Assembly (NCBI GenBank): GCA_049889535.1
Contig: JBMHDF010000014.1
Coordinates: forward strand, 1 to 42,859
Source of the DNA: JAYQKL01 sp049889535
GTDB taxonomy: Bacteria > Pseudomonadota > Alphaproteobacteria > RS24
Length of the DNA: 42,859 nucleotides
Direction of reading: 5' to 3'
Positions 34,077 through 42,458 of the stretch are shown piece by piece (the first letter of the stretch is position 1; each line of letters opens with the position of its first letter). Position numbers and translations under genes: made by a program. The notes under the pieces are model-generated. The model was not told where the DNA came from. It saw nothing but the letters and a program-made list of their open reading frames with translations, and did no database searches.

Positions 34077-34966
34077 GTGCAAATTTAATTGATGGTAAAG
34101 CCATTGCAGCGAATTTAAGAAGTAAAATTGGGGAGGCCGTTGCCACCATGCAGGCAGCGCATGGCATCACACCTGGCCTGGCGGTTGTATTGGTTGGCGA
34201 AGACCCTGCAAGCCAGGTTTATGTCCGCAATAAAGGCATTGCGACCAAAGAGGCTGGCATGAATTCATTTGAATATAAACTGCCAGCCGACACGCCGCAG
34301 GAAGTGTTGCTTGAAAAAGTCAGGGAGTTAAATGCCCAAGATGATGTTGACGGCATATTGGTTCAGTTTCCTGTGCCGCAACAAATCAGCCAGCAAACAG
34401 TCATTGACACGATTAGCCCAGATAAAGATGTTGATGGTTTGCATCCGATAAATGCAGGACGCTTGGCATCAGGCCTGCCTGCGATGGTGCCTTGCACGCC
34501 GCTTGGAAGTGTGATTTTGGCCAAGCAAACTTTGGGTGATTTAACTGGCAAGCATGCGGTGATTATTGGGCGCTCAAATTTGGTTGGCAAACCCGTTGCG
34601 CAATTACTACTTAATGAAAATTGCACCGTCACCATTGCCCATTCACGCACACAAAATCTGGCTGAGGTTTGCCTCAATGCGGATATTTTGGTCGCGGCTG
34701 TTGGTATTCCAGAAATGGTGCAAGCAGATTGGGTGAAGCCGGGGGCCTGCATTATTGATGTTGGCATTAACCGCATTGACGCGCCCGAAAAAGGCGAAGG
34801 CAAAACCAAGCTGGTGGGCGATGTCGCTTTTGCGGCGGCTGCAGAAGTTGCCGGTCACATCACACCCGTGCCGGGCGGGGTCGGGCCCATGACCATTGCT
34901 TGTTTGTTGCGTAACACCGTAACAGCGGCGACCCGTCGTCGCAATTTACCTGAAATTGAGCTCTAG
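34073..34966 (+). CDS. folD: Methylenetetrahydrofolate dehydrogenase / methenyltetrahydrofolate cyclohydrolase
   Basis: A 297-residue bifunctional enzyme of one-carbon metabolism, interconverting methylene-, methenyl- and 10-formyl-THF; the last feeds purH. The catalytic lysine is in QVYVRNKGIATKEAGM, with DGILVQFPVPQQI, the nucleotide-binding VIIGRSNLVGKPVAQLL and the C-terminal TPVPGGVGPMTIACLLRNT. The ATG at 34073 overlaps the yggT stop. Its stop shares CTAG with the stop of convergent argG, a four-base overlap. Confidence 0.97.
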   Translation: MSANLIDGKAIAANLRSKIGEAVATMQAAHGITPGLAVVLVGEDPASQVYVRNKGIATKEAGMNSFEYKLPADTPQEVLLEKVRELNAQDDVDGILVQFPVPQQISQQTVIDTISPDKDVDGLHPINAGRLASGLPAMVPCTPLGSVILAKQTLGDLTGKHAVIIGRSNLVGKPVAQLLLNENCTVTIAHSRTQNLAEVCLNADILVAAVGIPEMVQADWVKPGACIIDVGINRIDAPEKGEGKTKLVGDVAFAAAAEVAGHITPVPGGVGPMTIACLLRNTVTAATRRRNLPEIEL

Positions 34967-36177
34967 TTCCGGCGTCCCAGCAGTTTAAGCCGCAAAGCGT
35001 TGAGTTTGATAAAGCCCTCAGCATCTTGCTGGTCATAAACCACATCTTCTTCAAAAGTAACATGCGCTTCTGAATATAATGAATAGGGTGAGCTGCGCGA
35101 AACCACTGTTGCGCTGCCTTTATACAGACGCACCACAACCTCGCCGCTCACATGTGTTTGGCTATTATCAATAGCGGCTTGCAACATCTCCCGCTCTGGA
35201 GAAAACCAAAAACCATTATAAATCAGTTCAGCATAGCGGGGCATCAGCTCGTCTTTCAGATGCATCGCGCCGCGATCTAGAGTGATGGACTCAATGCCGC
35301 GATGGGCGGTGAGCAAAATTGTGCCGCCCGGTGTTTCATAAACCCCGCGCGATTTCATCCCCACATACCTGTTTTCAACCAAATCCAGCCGCCCAATGCC
35401 ATTGGCGCCGCCCAATTCATTCAGTTTCGTTAGCAAAGCGGCAGGTGATAGCTTTTCGCCATTAATCGAAACGGCATCACCCGCTTCAAAACCAATCGTG
35501 ATGTCGGTTGGTTTGTCGGGGGCGTCTTGGGGCGATACTGTGCGCTGGTACACAAATTCCGGGCATGGCTCGGCAGGATCTTCAAGCACTTTGCCCTCGC
35601 TAGATGTATGTAGCAAATTCGCATCAACCGAAAACGGCGCTTCACCGCGCTTATCTTTTGGCACCGGAATTTGATTTTGTTCGGCATAGGCAACTAGTTT
35701 TTCGCGGCTGTTCAAGTCCCATTCGCGCCAAGGTGCAATCACTTTAATATCCGGATTGCAAGCGTAATAACCCAGTTCAAATCTGACTTGGTCATTGCCT
35801 TTGCCAGTCGCGCCATGACAGACAGCATCGGCGCCTGTGGCAGCGGCGATTTCCACTTGCCGTTTAGCAATGAGCGGGCGCGCAATTGAGGTGCCGAGTA
35901 AATAAACCCCTTCATAAAGTGCATTGGCGCGGAACATTGGGAACACATAATCGCGAACAAACTCTTCCCGCAAATCCTCAATGAAGATTTCCTTGATACC
36001 AAGCATTTCTGCTTTTTGCCGCGCGGGTTCTAATTCTTCACCCTGACCTAAATCAGCCGTGAAAGTCACCACTTCGCAATCATAGGTTTCTTGAAGCCAT
36101 TTCAAAATAATACTGGTGTCCAACCCACCTGAATAGGCCAGGACAACTTTATTAATGTCTTTTGTGTCTGCTGTCAT
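34963..36177 (-). CDS. argG: Argininosuccinate synthase
   Basis: A 404-residue enzyme joining citrulline and aspartate in arginine synthesis. The ATP PP-loop VLAYSGGLDTSIILKWL is at residues 12-28, followed by AVCHGATGKGNDQVRFELG and WREWDLNSREKL, all canonical. The length is normal. A promoter is predicted about 60 bases upstream. It is monocistronic and convergent with folD. Confidence 0.97.
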   Translation of the reverse strand: MTADTKDINKVVLAYSGGLDTSIILKWLQETYDCEVVTFTADLGQGEELEPARQKAEMLGIKEIFIEDLREEFVRDYVFPMFRANALYEGVYLLGTSIARPLIAKRQVEIAAATGADAVCHGATGKGNDQVRFELGYYACNPDIKVIAPWREWDLNSREKLVAYAEQNQIPVPKDKRGEAPFSVDANLLHTSSEGKVLEDPAEPCPEFVYQRTVSPQDAPDKPTDITIGFEAGDAVSINGEKLSPAALLTKLNELGGANGIGRLDLVENRYVGMKSRGVYETPGGTILLTAHRGIESITLDRGAMHLKDELMPRYAELIYNGFWFSPEREMLQAAIDNSQTHVSGEVVVRLYKGSATVVSRSSPYSLYSEAHVTFEEDVVYDQQDAEGFIKLNALRLKLLGRRN

Positions 36178-36232
36178 AATCGGTCTCAGCTCTTTTCATT
36201 ACACATTTGCTGTTATTTGCAGTCTTGCGGTC

Positions 36233-36260
36233 TTTATAAGATAAATCAAGACAAGTGCAA
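36233..36260 (-). promoter_or_regulatory. Candidate argG promoter
   Basis: On the minus strand TTGCAC (36260-36255) and TATAAA (36238-36233) are 16 bases apart. The start point would be near 36226, giving a leader of about 49 bases. The -10 is a good match, the -35 a weak one. Confidence 0.45.
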
Positions 36261-36361
36261 GCCTTGTAACAGCTTATGGGTGCTTAAGACTTGTTTTTAC
36301 CAAGATACTGGCTAATTTATAAGACAAAGTTTTAAGAAAAAGTTTTAATAAAGGGGCGTTT

Positions 36362-37684
36362 ATGTCAAGCAGCACAAAAACCGAAATCAACATTACCAAT
36401 AGCCTTGCCCTGCCTTGTGGCGCTGTGCTTAAGAATCGCCTTAGCAAGGCAGCCATGACCGAGCGGCTGGCTGAACCAAATGGCCATGCCAATGAACGCC
36501 ATGCGCGGCTGTATCAAAAATGGGCGGAAGGCGGCGCGGGCATGTTGCTCACGGGTAATGTGCAGATTGACCATCGTTATTTAGAAGCGCCGGGTAATGT
36601 TGTGATTGAGGGCCCGCAATCTGATGCACAAATTGCGGCGCTGAAAGCTTGGGCAAAAGCTGGCACATCAAATGGGGCGCATTTGTGGATGCAAATTTCA
36701 CATGCAGGGCGACAAACCCCGCGCAGCATTAATGAAACCCCGATTGGCCCCAGCGATATTGGCCTCAATATGCCAGGCAATTTATTTGGCACGCCGCGGC
36801 CGATGACCGAAGATGAAATTTTAGATGTGATTGAACGCTTTGCCTATGTGGCTAGCGTGGCGCGTGATACAGGCTTTACAGGCGTGCAAGTGCATGGCGC
36901 GCATGGTTATTTAGTGTCGGAATTTTTATCGCCAGACATTAACACCCGCACTGATCAATGGGGCGGGTCGCTGGAAAACCGCGCACGGCTATTATTAGAA
37001 ATTGTGCGCGCCGTGCGGGCAAAAGTGGGGCCGGATTTCCCGATTGCGGTCAAACTCAATTCAGCTGATTTCCAAAAAGGCGGCTTTAGCGAAGGCGATG
37101 CCACACAGGTGGCGCAATGGTTGGCAGCTGAAGGGTTGGATTTGTTAGAAATTTCAGGCGGCACATATGAGCGCCCTGCGCTTATAGGCGCGGATGAAAT
37201 TGCGCTTAATCCAGAGCGTTCTGAAGCCCGCCGCCAAAGCACAATTGCGCGCGAGGCTTATTTCTTAGACTATGCCGCTCAAATGCGCGCGGCGGTGGCG
37301 ATGCCGCTAATGGTAACTGGCGGGTTTCGCTCGCGGGCGGGCATGGATGCGGCATTGGCGGGCAATGGGTGTGATGTGGTTGGTATGGGGCGCCCGCTTT
37401 GTGCTGTGCCAAATGGCCCAAATGATTTACTGTCAGGCGATTTGCCAGCCTTGCCACAAATGGAAAAAAACTTACGCTTTGGGCCCATTCGCCCCGAGGC
37501 AAAAGTTAAAATTTTCATGATGTTGAATCAGCTTTTGCAGCAAAATTGGTTTTATCGGCAAATCGGCGTGATGGCGGATGGCGGCACGCCTGATGACGGG
37601 CGTAAAGTCTTATCTGCTGCTATCCGGCAAATGCGCATTGAATCCGCCGCTGCGAAAGCGCATCAGGCCTATTGGGGCGATTAG
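36362..37684 (+). CDS. NADH:flavin oxidoreductase, Old Yellow Enzyme family
   Basis: A 440-residue FMN-dependent TIM barrel. It shows the OYE blocks WMQISHAGRQTPRS, GFTGVQVHGAHGYL with both substrate-binding histidines, SEFLSPDINTRTDQWGGSLE and LEISGGTYE, and the FMN-phosphate region MVTGGFRSRAGMD, GCDVVGMGRPL. It probably reduces activated C=C bonds; the substrate is unknown. It lacks the C-terminal FAD/NAD domain of dienoyl-CoA reductases. AAAGGGGCG precedes the ATG. Convergent with rlmN. Confidence 0.92.
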   Translation: MSSSTKTEINITNSLALPCGAVLKNRLSKAAMTERLAEPNGHANERHARLYQKWAEGGAGMLLTGNVQIDHRYLEAPGNVVIEGPQSDAQIAALKAWAKAGTSNGAHLWMQISHAGRQTPRSINETPIGPSDIGLNMPGNLFGTPRPMTEDEILDVIERFAYVASVARDTGFTGVQVHGAHGYLVSEFLSPDINTRTDQWGGSLENRARLLLEIVRAVRAKVGPDFPIAVKLNSADFQKGGFSEGDATQVAQWLAAEGLDLLEISGGTYERPALIGADEIALNPERSEARRQSTIAREAYFLDYAAQMRAAVAMPLMVTGGFRSRAGMDAALAGNGCDVVGMGRPLCAVPNGPNDLLSGDLPALPQMEKNLRFGPIRPEAKVKIFMMLNQLLQQNWFYRQIGVMADGGTPDDGRKVLSAAIRQMRIESAAAKAHQAYWGD

Positions 37685-37698
37685 GGTTTTAAAAATTT

Positions 37699-38877
37699 TT
37701 AACCCAATGGGCGGTTGAGCCGTTTGGTTTCCAGCGCGGTAAGTTCGGCCCGTTTGCGCGCGCCTGCAGATTGCTTTTCACTGGCTGATTTGAGTTGCCC
37801 GCAAGCCGCCATAATATCACGCCCGCGTGGCGTGCGTACGGGGCTGGCATAACCCGCCCGATTGACAATTTCGGCAAAGCTTTCAATTCGTTCCCAGCTT
37901 GAGCATTCATAAGTCGCGCCAGGCCATGGGTTGAACGGAATGAGGTTTATTTTGGCCGGTATGCCTTTTAACAGGCGCACCAATTCGCGCGCATCAGCAT
38001 CAGAGTCATTCACACCTTTGAGCATCACATATTCAAAGGTAATGCGTCTGGCATTGGATAAATTAGGATAAGCCCGACAGGCATTAAGCAATTCTTCTAG
38101 CGGATATTTTTTGTTAAGCGGCACCAGCTCATTGCGCAAATCATCACGCACCGCGTGCAATGAAATAGCCAGCATGACGCCTGTATCCGCACCAACACGT
38201 TCAATTTCTGGTACCACACCAGAGGTTGATAAAGTAATACGGCGCTTACTCAGCGCCAGCCCGTTTCCATCAGCCATGATTTTAAGCGCGGGGATAACCT
38301 CGTCACTATTATAAAGGGGCTCGCCCATGCCCATCATCACCACATTAGTGATTTTTCGCCCCTGATGGTTTTTATGGGGATCACTATCACCGCCCCAATC
38401 CTGCAAATCATCTCGCGCTGCCATTAATTGCCCAATAATTTCATCAGCTGTTAAATTGCGCACAAGCCGCATCGTACCTGTATGGCAAAAAGTGCAGTTT
38501 AATGTGCAGCCAACCTGCGAGGATATGCACAAGGTACCGCGGCCGGGCTCGGGAATATATACGGTCTCGATTTCATGCCCATCATGCAGCTTAAATAAAT
38601 ATTTGCGGGTGCCGTCTTCGGAAAGTTGTTTTTGACTGACCTCAAGACGCGGCAGGCGCGCATGTGTTTTTAGGGTTTCGCGTAAATCTTTGGACAGGTT
38701 CGACATGGCGTCAAAATCGGTAGCGCCATGCACATAAAGCCAGCTCCATATTTGATTGGCGCGCATTTTGGTTTGTTTGTCGCCAACCCCCATTTGCCCC
38801 AAGGCTGCTTGCAAATCATGCGGAGTTAAGCCGACTAAATTTGTCAGCTTATCGGGCGTTTCATTCGCATCCGTCAT
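37699..38877 (-). CDS. rlmN: Dual-specificity RNA methyltransferase (23S rRNA A2503-C2)
   Basis: A 392-residue radical-SAM enzyme of normal RlmN length. The [4Fe-4S] motif is in SQVGCTLNCTFCHTGTM (CxxxCxxC), with MMGMGEPLYN, SLHAVRDDLRNELVPLNKKY and the C-terminal methylated-cysteine region DIMAACGQL. It methylates A2503 of 23S rRNA and A37 of some tRNAs. Its start overlaps the stop of the IalB-family gene (ATGA), a common alphaproteobacterial pairing. Confidence 0.97.
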   Translation of the reverse strand: MTDANETPDKLTNLVGLTPHDLQAALGQMGVGDKQTKMRANQIWSWLYVHGATDFDAMSNLSKDLRETLKTHARLPRLEVSQKQLSEDGTRKYLFKLHDGHEIETVYIPEPGRGTLCISSQVGCTLNCTFCHTGTMRLVRNLTADEIIGQLMAARDDLQDWGGDSDPHKNHQGRKITNVVMMGMGEPLYNSDEVIPALKIMADGNGLALSKRRITLSTSGVVPEIERVGADTGVMLAISLHAVRDDLRNELVPLNKKYPLEELLNACRAYPNLSNARRITFEYVMLKGVNDSDADARELVRLLKGIPAKINLIPFNPWPGATYECSSWERIESFAEIVNRAGYASPVRTPRGRDIMAACGQLKSASEKQSAGARKRAELTALETKRLNRPLG

Positions 38878-39410
38878 TTTGGGCAGACTTTATTGAGATG
38901 ATTATAGGCGGCGGTAAAACCCATCAGCGAATATTCATCAGTGGTGAGCGTGCCGCGTGCCGAGGTGCCTTTAAAACGCATTCGGGCGCCGGCTTTAAGG
39001 GTTTTGATAAAGAGCGCATGGTCGTCGGCATTTTCCATCCAGGCCCAGCTTGGTGCGCTATGTTCTTGCGCGGCGCCAGTGAAAAAAGCAAATGTTTCTT
39101 TGCCGATTTGCGCAAAAGGCTTGCTGCTGGGCGAAAAAGGATAGCCAATTCGCAGACTAACTTCATCATAAACCCCTTGTCCGGGTCGGTGGCTAATAGA
39201 AATAAAAATTTCACCCCGTCGCACATTGGCGGGTGTTTTTTTGCGCGGCTCTGAAGAAATATGACAACTCATGGTTTCTTCGCTGCCTGATTTAAAAACC
39301 CGCCAGGCTTTATATTTGGCAATTTCTTGCAAAGACTGCGCTGATGCAAGACCAGGCAAAATCATAACAAATAGGCCTATAAATGTTAGATTTTTAAATT
39401 TTTTGATCAT
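38874..39410 (-). CDS. Invasion-associated locus B (IalB) family periplasmic protein
   Basis: A 178-residue protein with a clear signal peptide (cleavage near ASA-Q at residue 24). The mature part carries the IalB pattern: WRVFKSGSEETMSCHISSEP at the start and a C-terminal FTAAYNHLNKVCPK, giving conserved cysteines likely to form a disulfide. In Bartonella a member aids invasion, but most alphaproteobacteria carrying it are free-living and its function is unknown. AGGGTG precedes the ATG. Coupled to rlmN. Confidence 0.85.
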   Translation of the reverse strand: MIKKFKNLTFIGLFVMILPGLASAQSLQEIAKYKAWRVFKSGSEETMSCHISSEPRKKTPANVRRGEIFISISHRPGQGVYDEVSLRIGYPFSPSSKPFAQIGKETFAFFTGAAQEHSAPSWAWMENADDHALFIKTLKAGARMRFKGTSARGTLTTDEYSLMGFTAAYNHLNKVCPK

Positions 39411-39582
39411 GAAACACCCTGTTAATCAATTTTAAAATAAAGCGTTTGAGTTTATTTGACCATAATTAAAATTTTAAAAACGCCGAATCCGCTTGCAATC
39501 ATGTAGAAATTAGAGTGGGATGGTCATACGTTTGAGTTTCTGCGTAGAAAAAAAGAAACTGAATACTTTTAAGAGGCGTAAT

Positions 39583-40206
39583 GTGGCCGAGAATATCGGC
39601 GGCCAGAATAATGTAGATGCTGATTTAGCCATTAATGGAGCATCTGACCATCAAGAACTTGATCGGGGACAACTGTCAAATCTTATCCTTGCTATTGCAA
39701 GGGATAAAGACCGTGAAGCTTTTAAGACGCTTTATTTATATTTTGCCCCCCGTCTCAAAGGTTATTTGATGAGAATTGGATCCTCGCCCTCGCAGGCAGA
39801 GGAAATTGTTCAGGACGTAATGTTAACTGTTTGGCGTAAGGCGCCGCTTTTTGATCCCAAAAAGGCGGCCTCTTCCACATGGCTTTTTACCATTGCCAGA
39901 AATCGGCGCATTGATATTTTGCGTCGCCGCAAAGCTTCGGATCTTGACCCGCATGAGCCAGCTTTGCACCCAGAGGAGCCGCCCCGCCCAGATGAGGAAG
40001 CCATTCGCGTTGACCGATCGGAAAAAGTCCTCGATGTTTTAAAAAAATTACCCAAAGAACAAGTGTCACTCATTCGGCTTTCTTTTTATAAAGGCTGGTC
40101 ACATAGCGAAATTGCGCAAGAAACAGGCTTGCCGCTTGGCACGGTTAAATCACGTTTGCGGCTGGCTTTTTCCCGCCTGCGCGACATGCTAAAAGAAGTT
40201 GATTAA
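39583..40206 (+). CDS. RNA polymerase sigma-70 factor, ECF type
   Basis: A roughly 207-residue ECF sigma factor. Region 2 is DREAFKTLYLYFAPRLKGYL through AEEIVQDVMLTVWRK and STWLFTIARNRRIDILRRRK; region 4 is LPKEQVSLIRLSFYKGWSHS with a helix-turn-helix ending in PLGTVKSRLRLAFSRL. It resembles ChrR-partnered RpoE-like factors, but no anti-sigma gene follows. The GTG at 39583 is chosen because AAGAGG lies six bases upstream; an ATG at 39520 is an alternative that would add 21 residues. Confidence 0.88.
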   Translation: MAENIGGQNNVDADLAINGASDHQELDRGQLSNLILAIARDKDREAFKTLYLYFAPRLKGYLMRIGSSPSQAEEIVQDVMLTVWRKAPLFDPKKAASSTWLFTIARNRRIDILRRRKASDLDPHEPALHPEEPPRPDEEAIRVDRSEKVLDVLKKLPKEQVSLIRLSFYKGWSHSEIAQETGLPLGTVKSRLRLAFSRLRDMLKEVD

Positions 40207-40217
40207 AAACATATAAT

Positions 40218-40712
40218 TTAGGGCTGGAACTGCACACCCTTAGTGCCGCCTGGCATTACAGGGCGCGGCTCAAATTGGCCCATTGTTTGCACGCGGTCAT
40301 ACATGACAATCGCCCCCGCAATTTGGACATTGATACAAAATTTGGTGGGAATACGAATAATGTGATGACATTTCGCCCGCATCTCTTCAGATAAAGAGCC
40401 GCGCTCAGGCCCCAGAATATAAGCCGCGCAACGTGGATGCGTAAAACTTGGCAAATCAATCGCTTCATCGGTCAACTCAATCCCGACAATTTGGCAGCCT
40501 TTGGGCAAAATTATATCATCTAAACTATCCCAATCATACCAAGGGACGTTATGATGTGTGCGCGATGTGTCTGACTTGGCTTGGCGCACTTTATATGTCG
40601 CATTTATAGTAAACACAAAGCTGGCGCCAAAAGCATGGGCAGACCGAATAAGATTGCCCATATTCATTGGCTTGGAAATACCTTCAACACCAATTCCAAA
40701 ATAACCGCGCAT
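40218..40712 (-). CDS. SPOUT-family RNA methyltransferase (TrmH-like)
   Basis: A 164-residue SpoU/TrmH-type enzyme. Motif 1 is NMGNLIRSAHAFGA, motif 2 YILGPERGSLSEEM and motif 3 IPTKFCINVQIAGAIVMYD, forming the knotted SAM site. Motif 3 has CINV where SLNV is usual. It lacks the N-terminal substrate domain of larger members, so it may methylate tRNA 2'-O positions. It converges on the sigma factor gene and diverges from the quinone-oxidoreductase-like gene. Confidence 0.85.
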   Translation of the reverse strand: MRGYFGIGVEGISKPMNMGNLIRSAHAFGASFVFTINATYKVRQAKSDTSRTHHNVPWYDWDSLDDIILPKGCQIVGIELTDEAIDLPSFTHPRCAAYILGPERGSLSEEMRAKCHHIIRIPTKFCINVQIAGAIVMYDRVQTMGQFEPRPVMPGGTKGVQFQP

Positions 40713-40823
40713 TTTGCTTTGTTACGTCTTTCCTGCTTGCGTCTGACCTTCAATAATGAATTAATAGAGCCATTTGGAGAACACAGCAAGCATCTGCAAG
40801 CAAAAGATATATTGGGGGGAAAA

Positions 40824-41828
40824 ATGAAAGCTGTTTTATGTAAAGAACATGGGTTGCCAGAAACACTGGTGATGGAAGAAATTGACGCGCCTGTGCCTGG
40901 CAAGGGTGAAATCTTACTCGATGTACATTCTGCGGCGGTTAACTTTCCGGATTATTTAATCATTCAAAATAAATACCAGATGAAACCTGAATTGCCCTTT
41001 TCACCCGGCAGTGAAGTGGCTGGTAGGGTTGCTGCTTTGGGCGAAGGGGTTGATGGGCTAAAGGTCGGCGATAAAGTTTTGGGGCTGTGTGGATTTAATG
41101 GATTTCGCGAGCAAACAACTTTGCCAGCGGCTGCCTGTGTGCCAATGCCAGATGCGATGACATATAATGTCGGGGCGTCGTTGATTATGACCTATGGAAC
41201 CTCATACCATGCATTGAAACAGCGCGCACAATTGCAGCCTGGCGAAACCATTTTCATCATGGGTGCCTCTGGTGGGGTTGGTCTAGCGGCAGTGGATTTG
41301 GCCAAAACAATGGGTGCAAAAGTCATTGCTGCCGCCTCGACAGAAGAAAAGCTCGCCTTGTGCCGCGACTATGGCGCTGATGAAACCTTGCTTTATCCGA
41401 CCGGCGATATGGATAAAGAAGAGGCCAAGGCCTTTAGCGCCCAAATTAAAGAGCTCAGTGGTGGCAAGGGAGTTGATGTTATTTATGACCCGGTGGGGGA
41501 TGCTTATGCCGAGCCCGCCATTCGTGCAATGGCATGGAATGGGCGGTATTTGGTGATTGGTTTTGCTGCTGGCGAGATACCGAAAATACCGCTCAATTTA
41601 ACTTTGCTTAAGGGCTGTTCAATTGTCGGTGTTTTTTGGGGGCAGTTTACTTTCATGGAAGCGGAGCTGTCGGCGCAAAATAATCGCGAGTTAATGGCGA
41701 TGGAAGCTGATGGGCGCATTAAGCCCCATGTGTCCAAAGTGTTTGCTTTTGACCAAACGCCAGAGGCTATTGCCCATATTGGTGCGCGGCAGGCGACGGG
41801 CAAAGTCGTGGTGGAAATTCGCTCTTAA
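40824..41828 (+). CDS. Quinone oxidoreductase-like, zinc-free MDR family NADPH reductase
   Basis: A 334-residue medium-chain reductase. The N-terminal GroES-like domain shows AAVNFPDYLIIQNKYQ and PFSPGSEVAGRV; the Rossmann domain shows TIFIMGASGGVGLAAVDLA and GVDVIYDPVGD. Zinc ligands are absent, which fits the quinone oxidoreductase / enoyl-reductase branch. GGGGGG lies before the ATG at 40824; longer in-frame starts cross the divergent gene and are rejected. A 35-base segment coding IKELSGGKGVD is repeated inverted downstream at 42157-42191. Confidence 0.9.
   Translation: MKAVLCKEHGLPETLVMEEIDAPVPGKGEILLDVHSAAVNFPDYLIIQNKYQMKPELPFSPGSEVAGRVAALGEGVDGLKVGDKVLGLCGFNGFREQTTLPAAACVPMPDAMTYNVGASLIMTYGTSYHALKQRAQLQPGETIFIMGASGGVGLAAVDLAKTMGAKVIAAASTEEKLALCRDYGADETLLYPTGDMDKEEAKAFSAQIKELSGGKGVDVIYDPVGDAYAEPAIRAMAWNGRYLVIGFAAGEIPKIPLNLTLLKGCSIVGVFWGQFTFMEAELSAQNNRELMAMEADGRIKPHVSKVFAFDQTPEAIAHIGARQATGKVVVEIRS
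41443..41477 (+). repeat. 35-bp segment repeated exactly in inverse orientation at 42157-42191 (copy A)
   Basis: Bases 41443-41477 in the quinone-oxidoreductase-like gene are the exact reverse complement of 42157-42191. Here it encodes a conserved family segment (IKELSGGKGVDV), so this copy is probably the source. The match stops at 41442 and 41478. Confidence 0.92.
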
Positions 41829-42133
41829 CGCGCTTTCCCAGCTTTGCCGGCAGATTTGTCCATAAATTTGGCCAAGTCAATATCAAGCTGGCTGAGGCCA
41901 CCGACATCATGGGTCGTGAGCGTGACTTTGACCGTATTATAGACATTAAACCACTCTGGGTGATGGTCCATTTGTTCAGCGCGCAAAGCCACACGGGTCA
42001 TCCACGCAAAAGCCGTGCTGAAGCTGGTAAAAACAAATGTTTTTTCAATCGCTTCACGCCCGCGGGTTTTTTTCCAGCTTGGCAGTTTTTTCATTGCGTC
42101 TCGTCGCTGCTGTGTCGACAGTTTTTCAAGCAT
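41825..42133 (-). CDS. phhB: 4a-hydroxytetrahydrobiopterin dehydratase (pterin-4a-carbinolamine dehydratase)
   Basis: A 102-residue PCD/DCoH protein. The signature HHPEWFNVYNTVKVTLTTHD followed by GGLSQLDIDLA contains the catalytic histidine pair. It recycles pterin cofactor after aromatic hydroxylation or acts in molybdopterin or tetrahydrofolate side paths; no phenylalanine hydroxylase is in the window. The ATG at 42133 has AAGGAG upstream, lying in the last codons of the preceding small gene. Its stop overlaps that of the convergent reductase gene by four bases (TTAA). Confidence 0.93.
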   Translation of the reverse strand: MLEKLSTQQRRDAMKKLPSWKKTRGREAIEKTFVFTSFSTAFAWMTRVALRAEQMDHHPEWFNVYNTVKVTLTTHDVGGLSQLDIDLAKFMDKSAGKAGKAR

Positions 42134-42135
42134 CC

Positions 42136-42348
42136 TCACTCCTTACAAAAAATCATATCAACTCCCTTGCCACCACTGAGCTCTTTAATTTCCTCAGTGG
42201 AAAGGTCGCCGCCGCTGCATCCTCTTACAAAAGAAACCATTTGCTCGAACCTTTCTTCAGCGGTCATAGGTTGACCTGCAAGCTCTTTCGCTTTTTTAAT
42301 AAGCTCAGGGTTAGACTTGCTATTTTTAAGAGCCTCAATAATCGTCAT
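42136..42348 (-). CDS. Small hypothetical protein (70 residues) with duplicated C-terminal segment
   Basis: I do not recognise a family. The protein is charged and helical (TIIEALKNSKSNPELIKKAK, TAEERFEQMVSFVRGC) and ends LSTEEIKELSGGKGVD then MIFCKE. The last third includes the 35-base inverted copy from the reductase gene. Its GG pair after an LSxEEIKEL stretch looks like a double-glycine leader, but that part is copied sequence. AGGGGG lies eight bases before this ATG; an upstream ATG at 42387 would add 13 basic residues. Its stop is two bases before phhB, and the phhB Shine-Dalgarno lies within its final codons. Confidence 0.6.
   Translation of the reverse strand: MTIIEALKNSKSNPELIKKAKELAGQPMTAEERFEQMVSFVRGCSGGDLSTEEIKELSGGKGVDMIFCKE
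42157..42191 (-). repeat. 35-bp exact inverted copy of 41443-41477 (copy B)
   Basis: This copy forms the 3' coding part of the small hypothetical gene, in the same reading frame as the source (IKELSGGKGVD). An 8-bp inverted repeat CCACTGAG/CTCAGTGG (42173-42180, 42193-42200) straddles its edge, a possible site for template switching. Confidence 0.92.
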
Positions 42349-42430
42349 CGTTCCAGCCCCCTTCTTCTTGTTGGTTATTTTAGGCATGGTCTTTCAACAA
42401 CAATAAAAACATACACAAATGACTTTGATC

Positions 42431-42458
42431 ACATTATCCCCCAGAATCAGATAGTCAA
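42431..42458 (-). promoter_or_regulatory. Candidate promoter for the small gene and phhB
   Basis: On the minus strand TTGACT (42458-42453) and TAATGT (42436-42431) are 16 bases apart. The start would be near 42424, upstream of both candidate ATGs (42387, 42348). The -35 is a good match. Confidence 0.45.

Noticed and set aside
37684..37705. AT-rich imperfect inverted repeat between the Old Yellow Enzyme gene and rlmN as a terminator
   Set aside because: Only five outer pairs form cleanly and the centre is simple A/T sequence, so it is too weak to call.
42136..42348. RiPP or bacteriocin gene cluster around the small GG-containing peptide
   Set aside because: No modifying enzyme, protease or ABC exporter is present, and the GG region is explained by the copied reductase segment.
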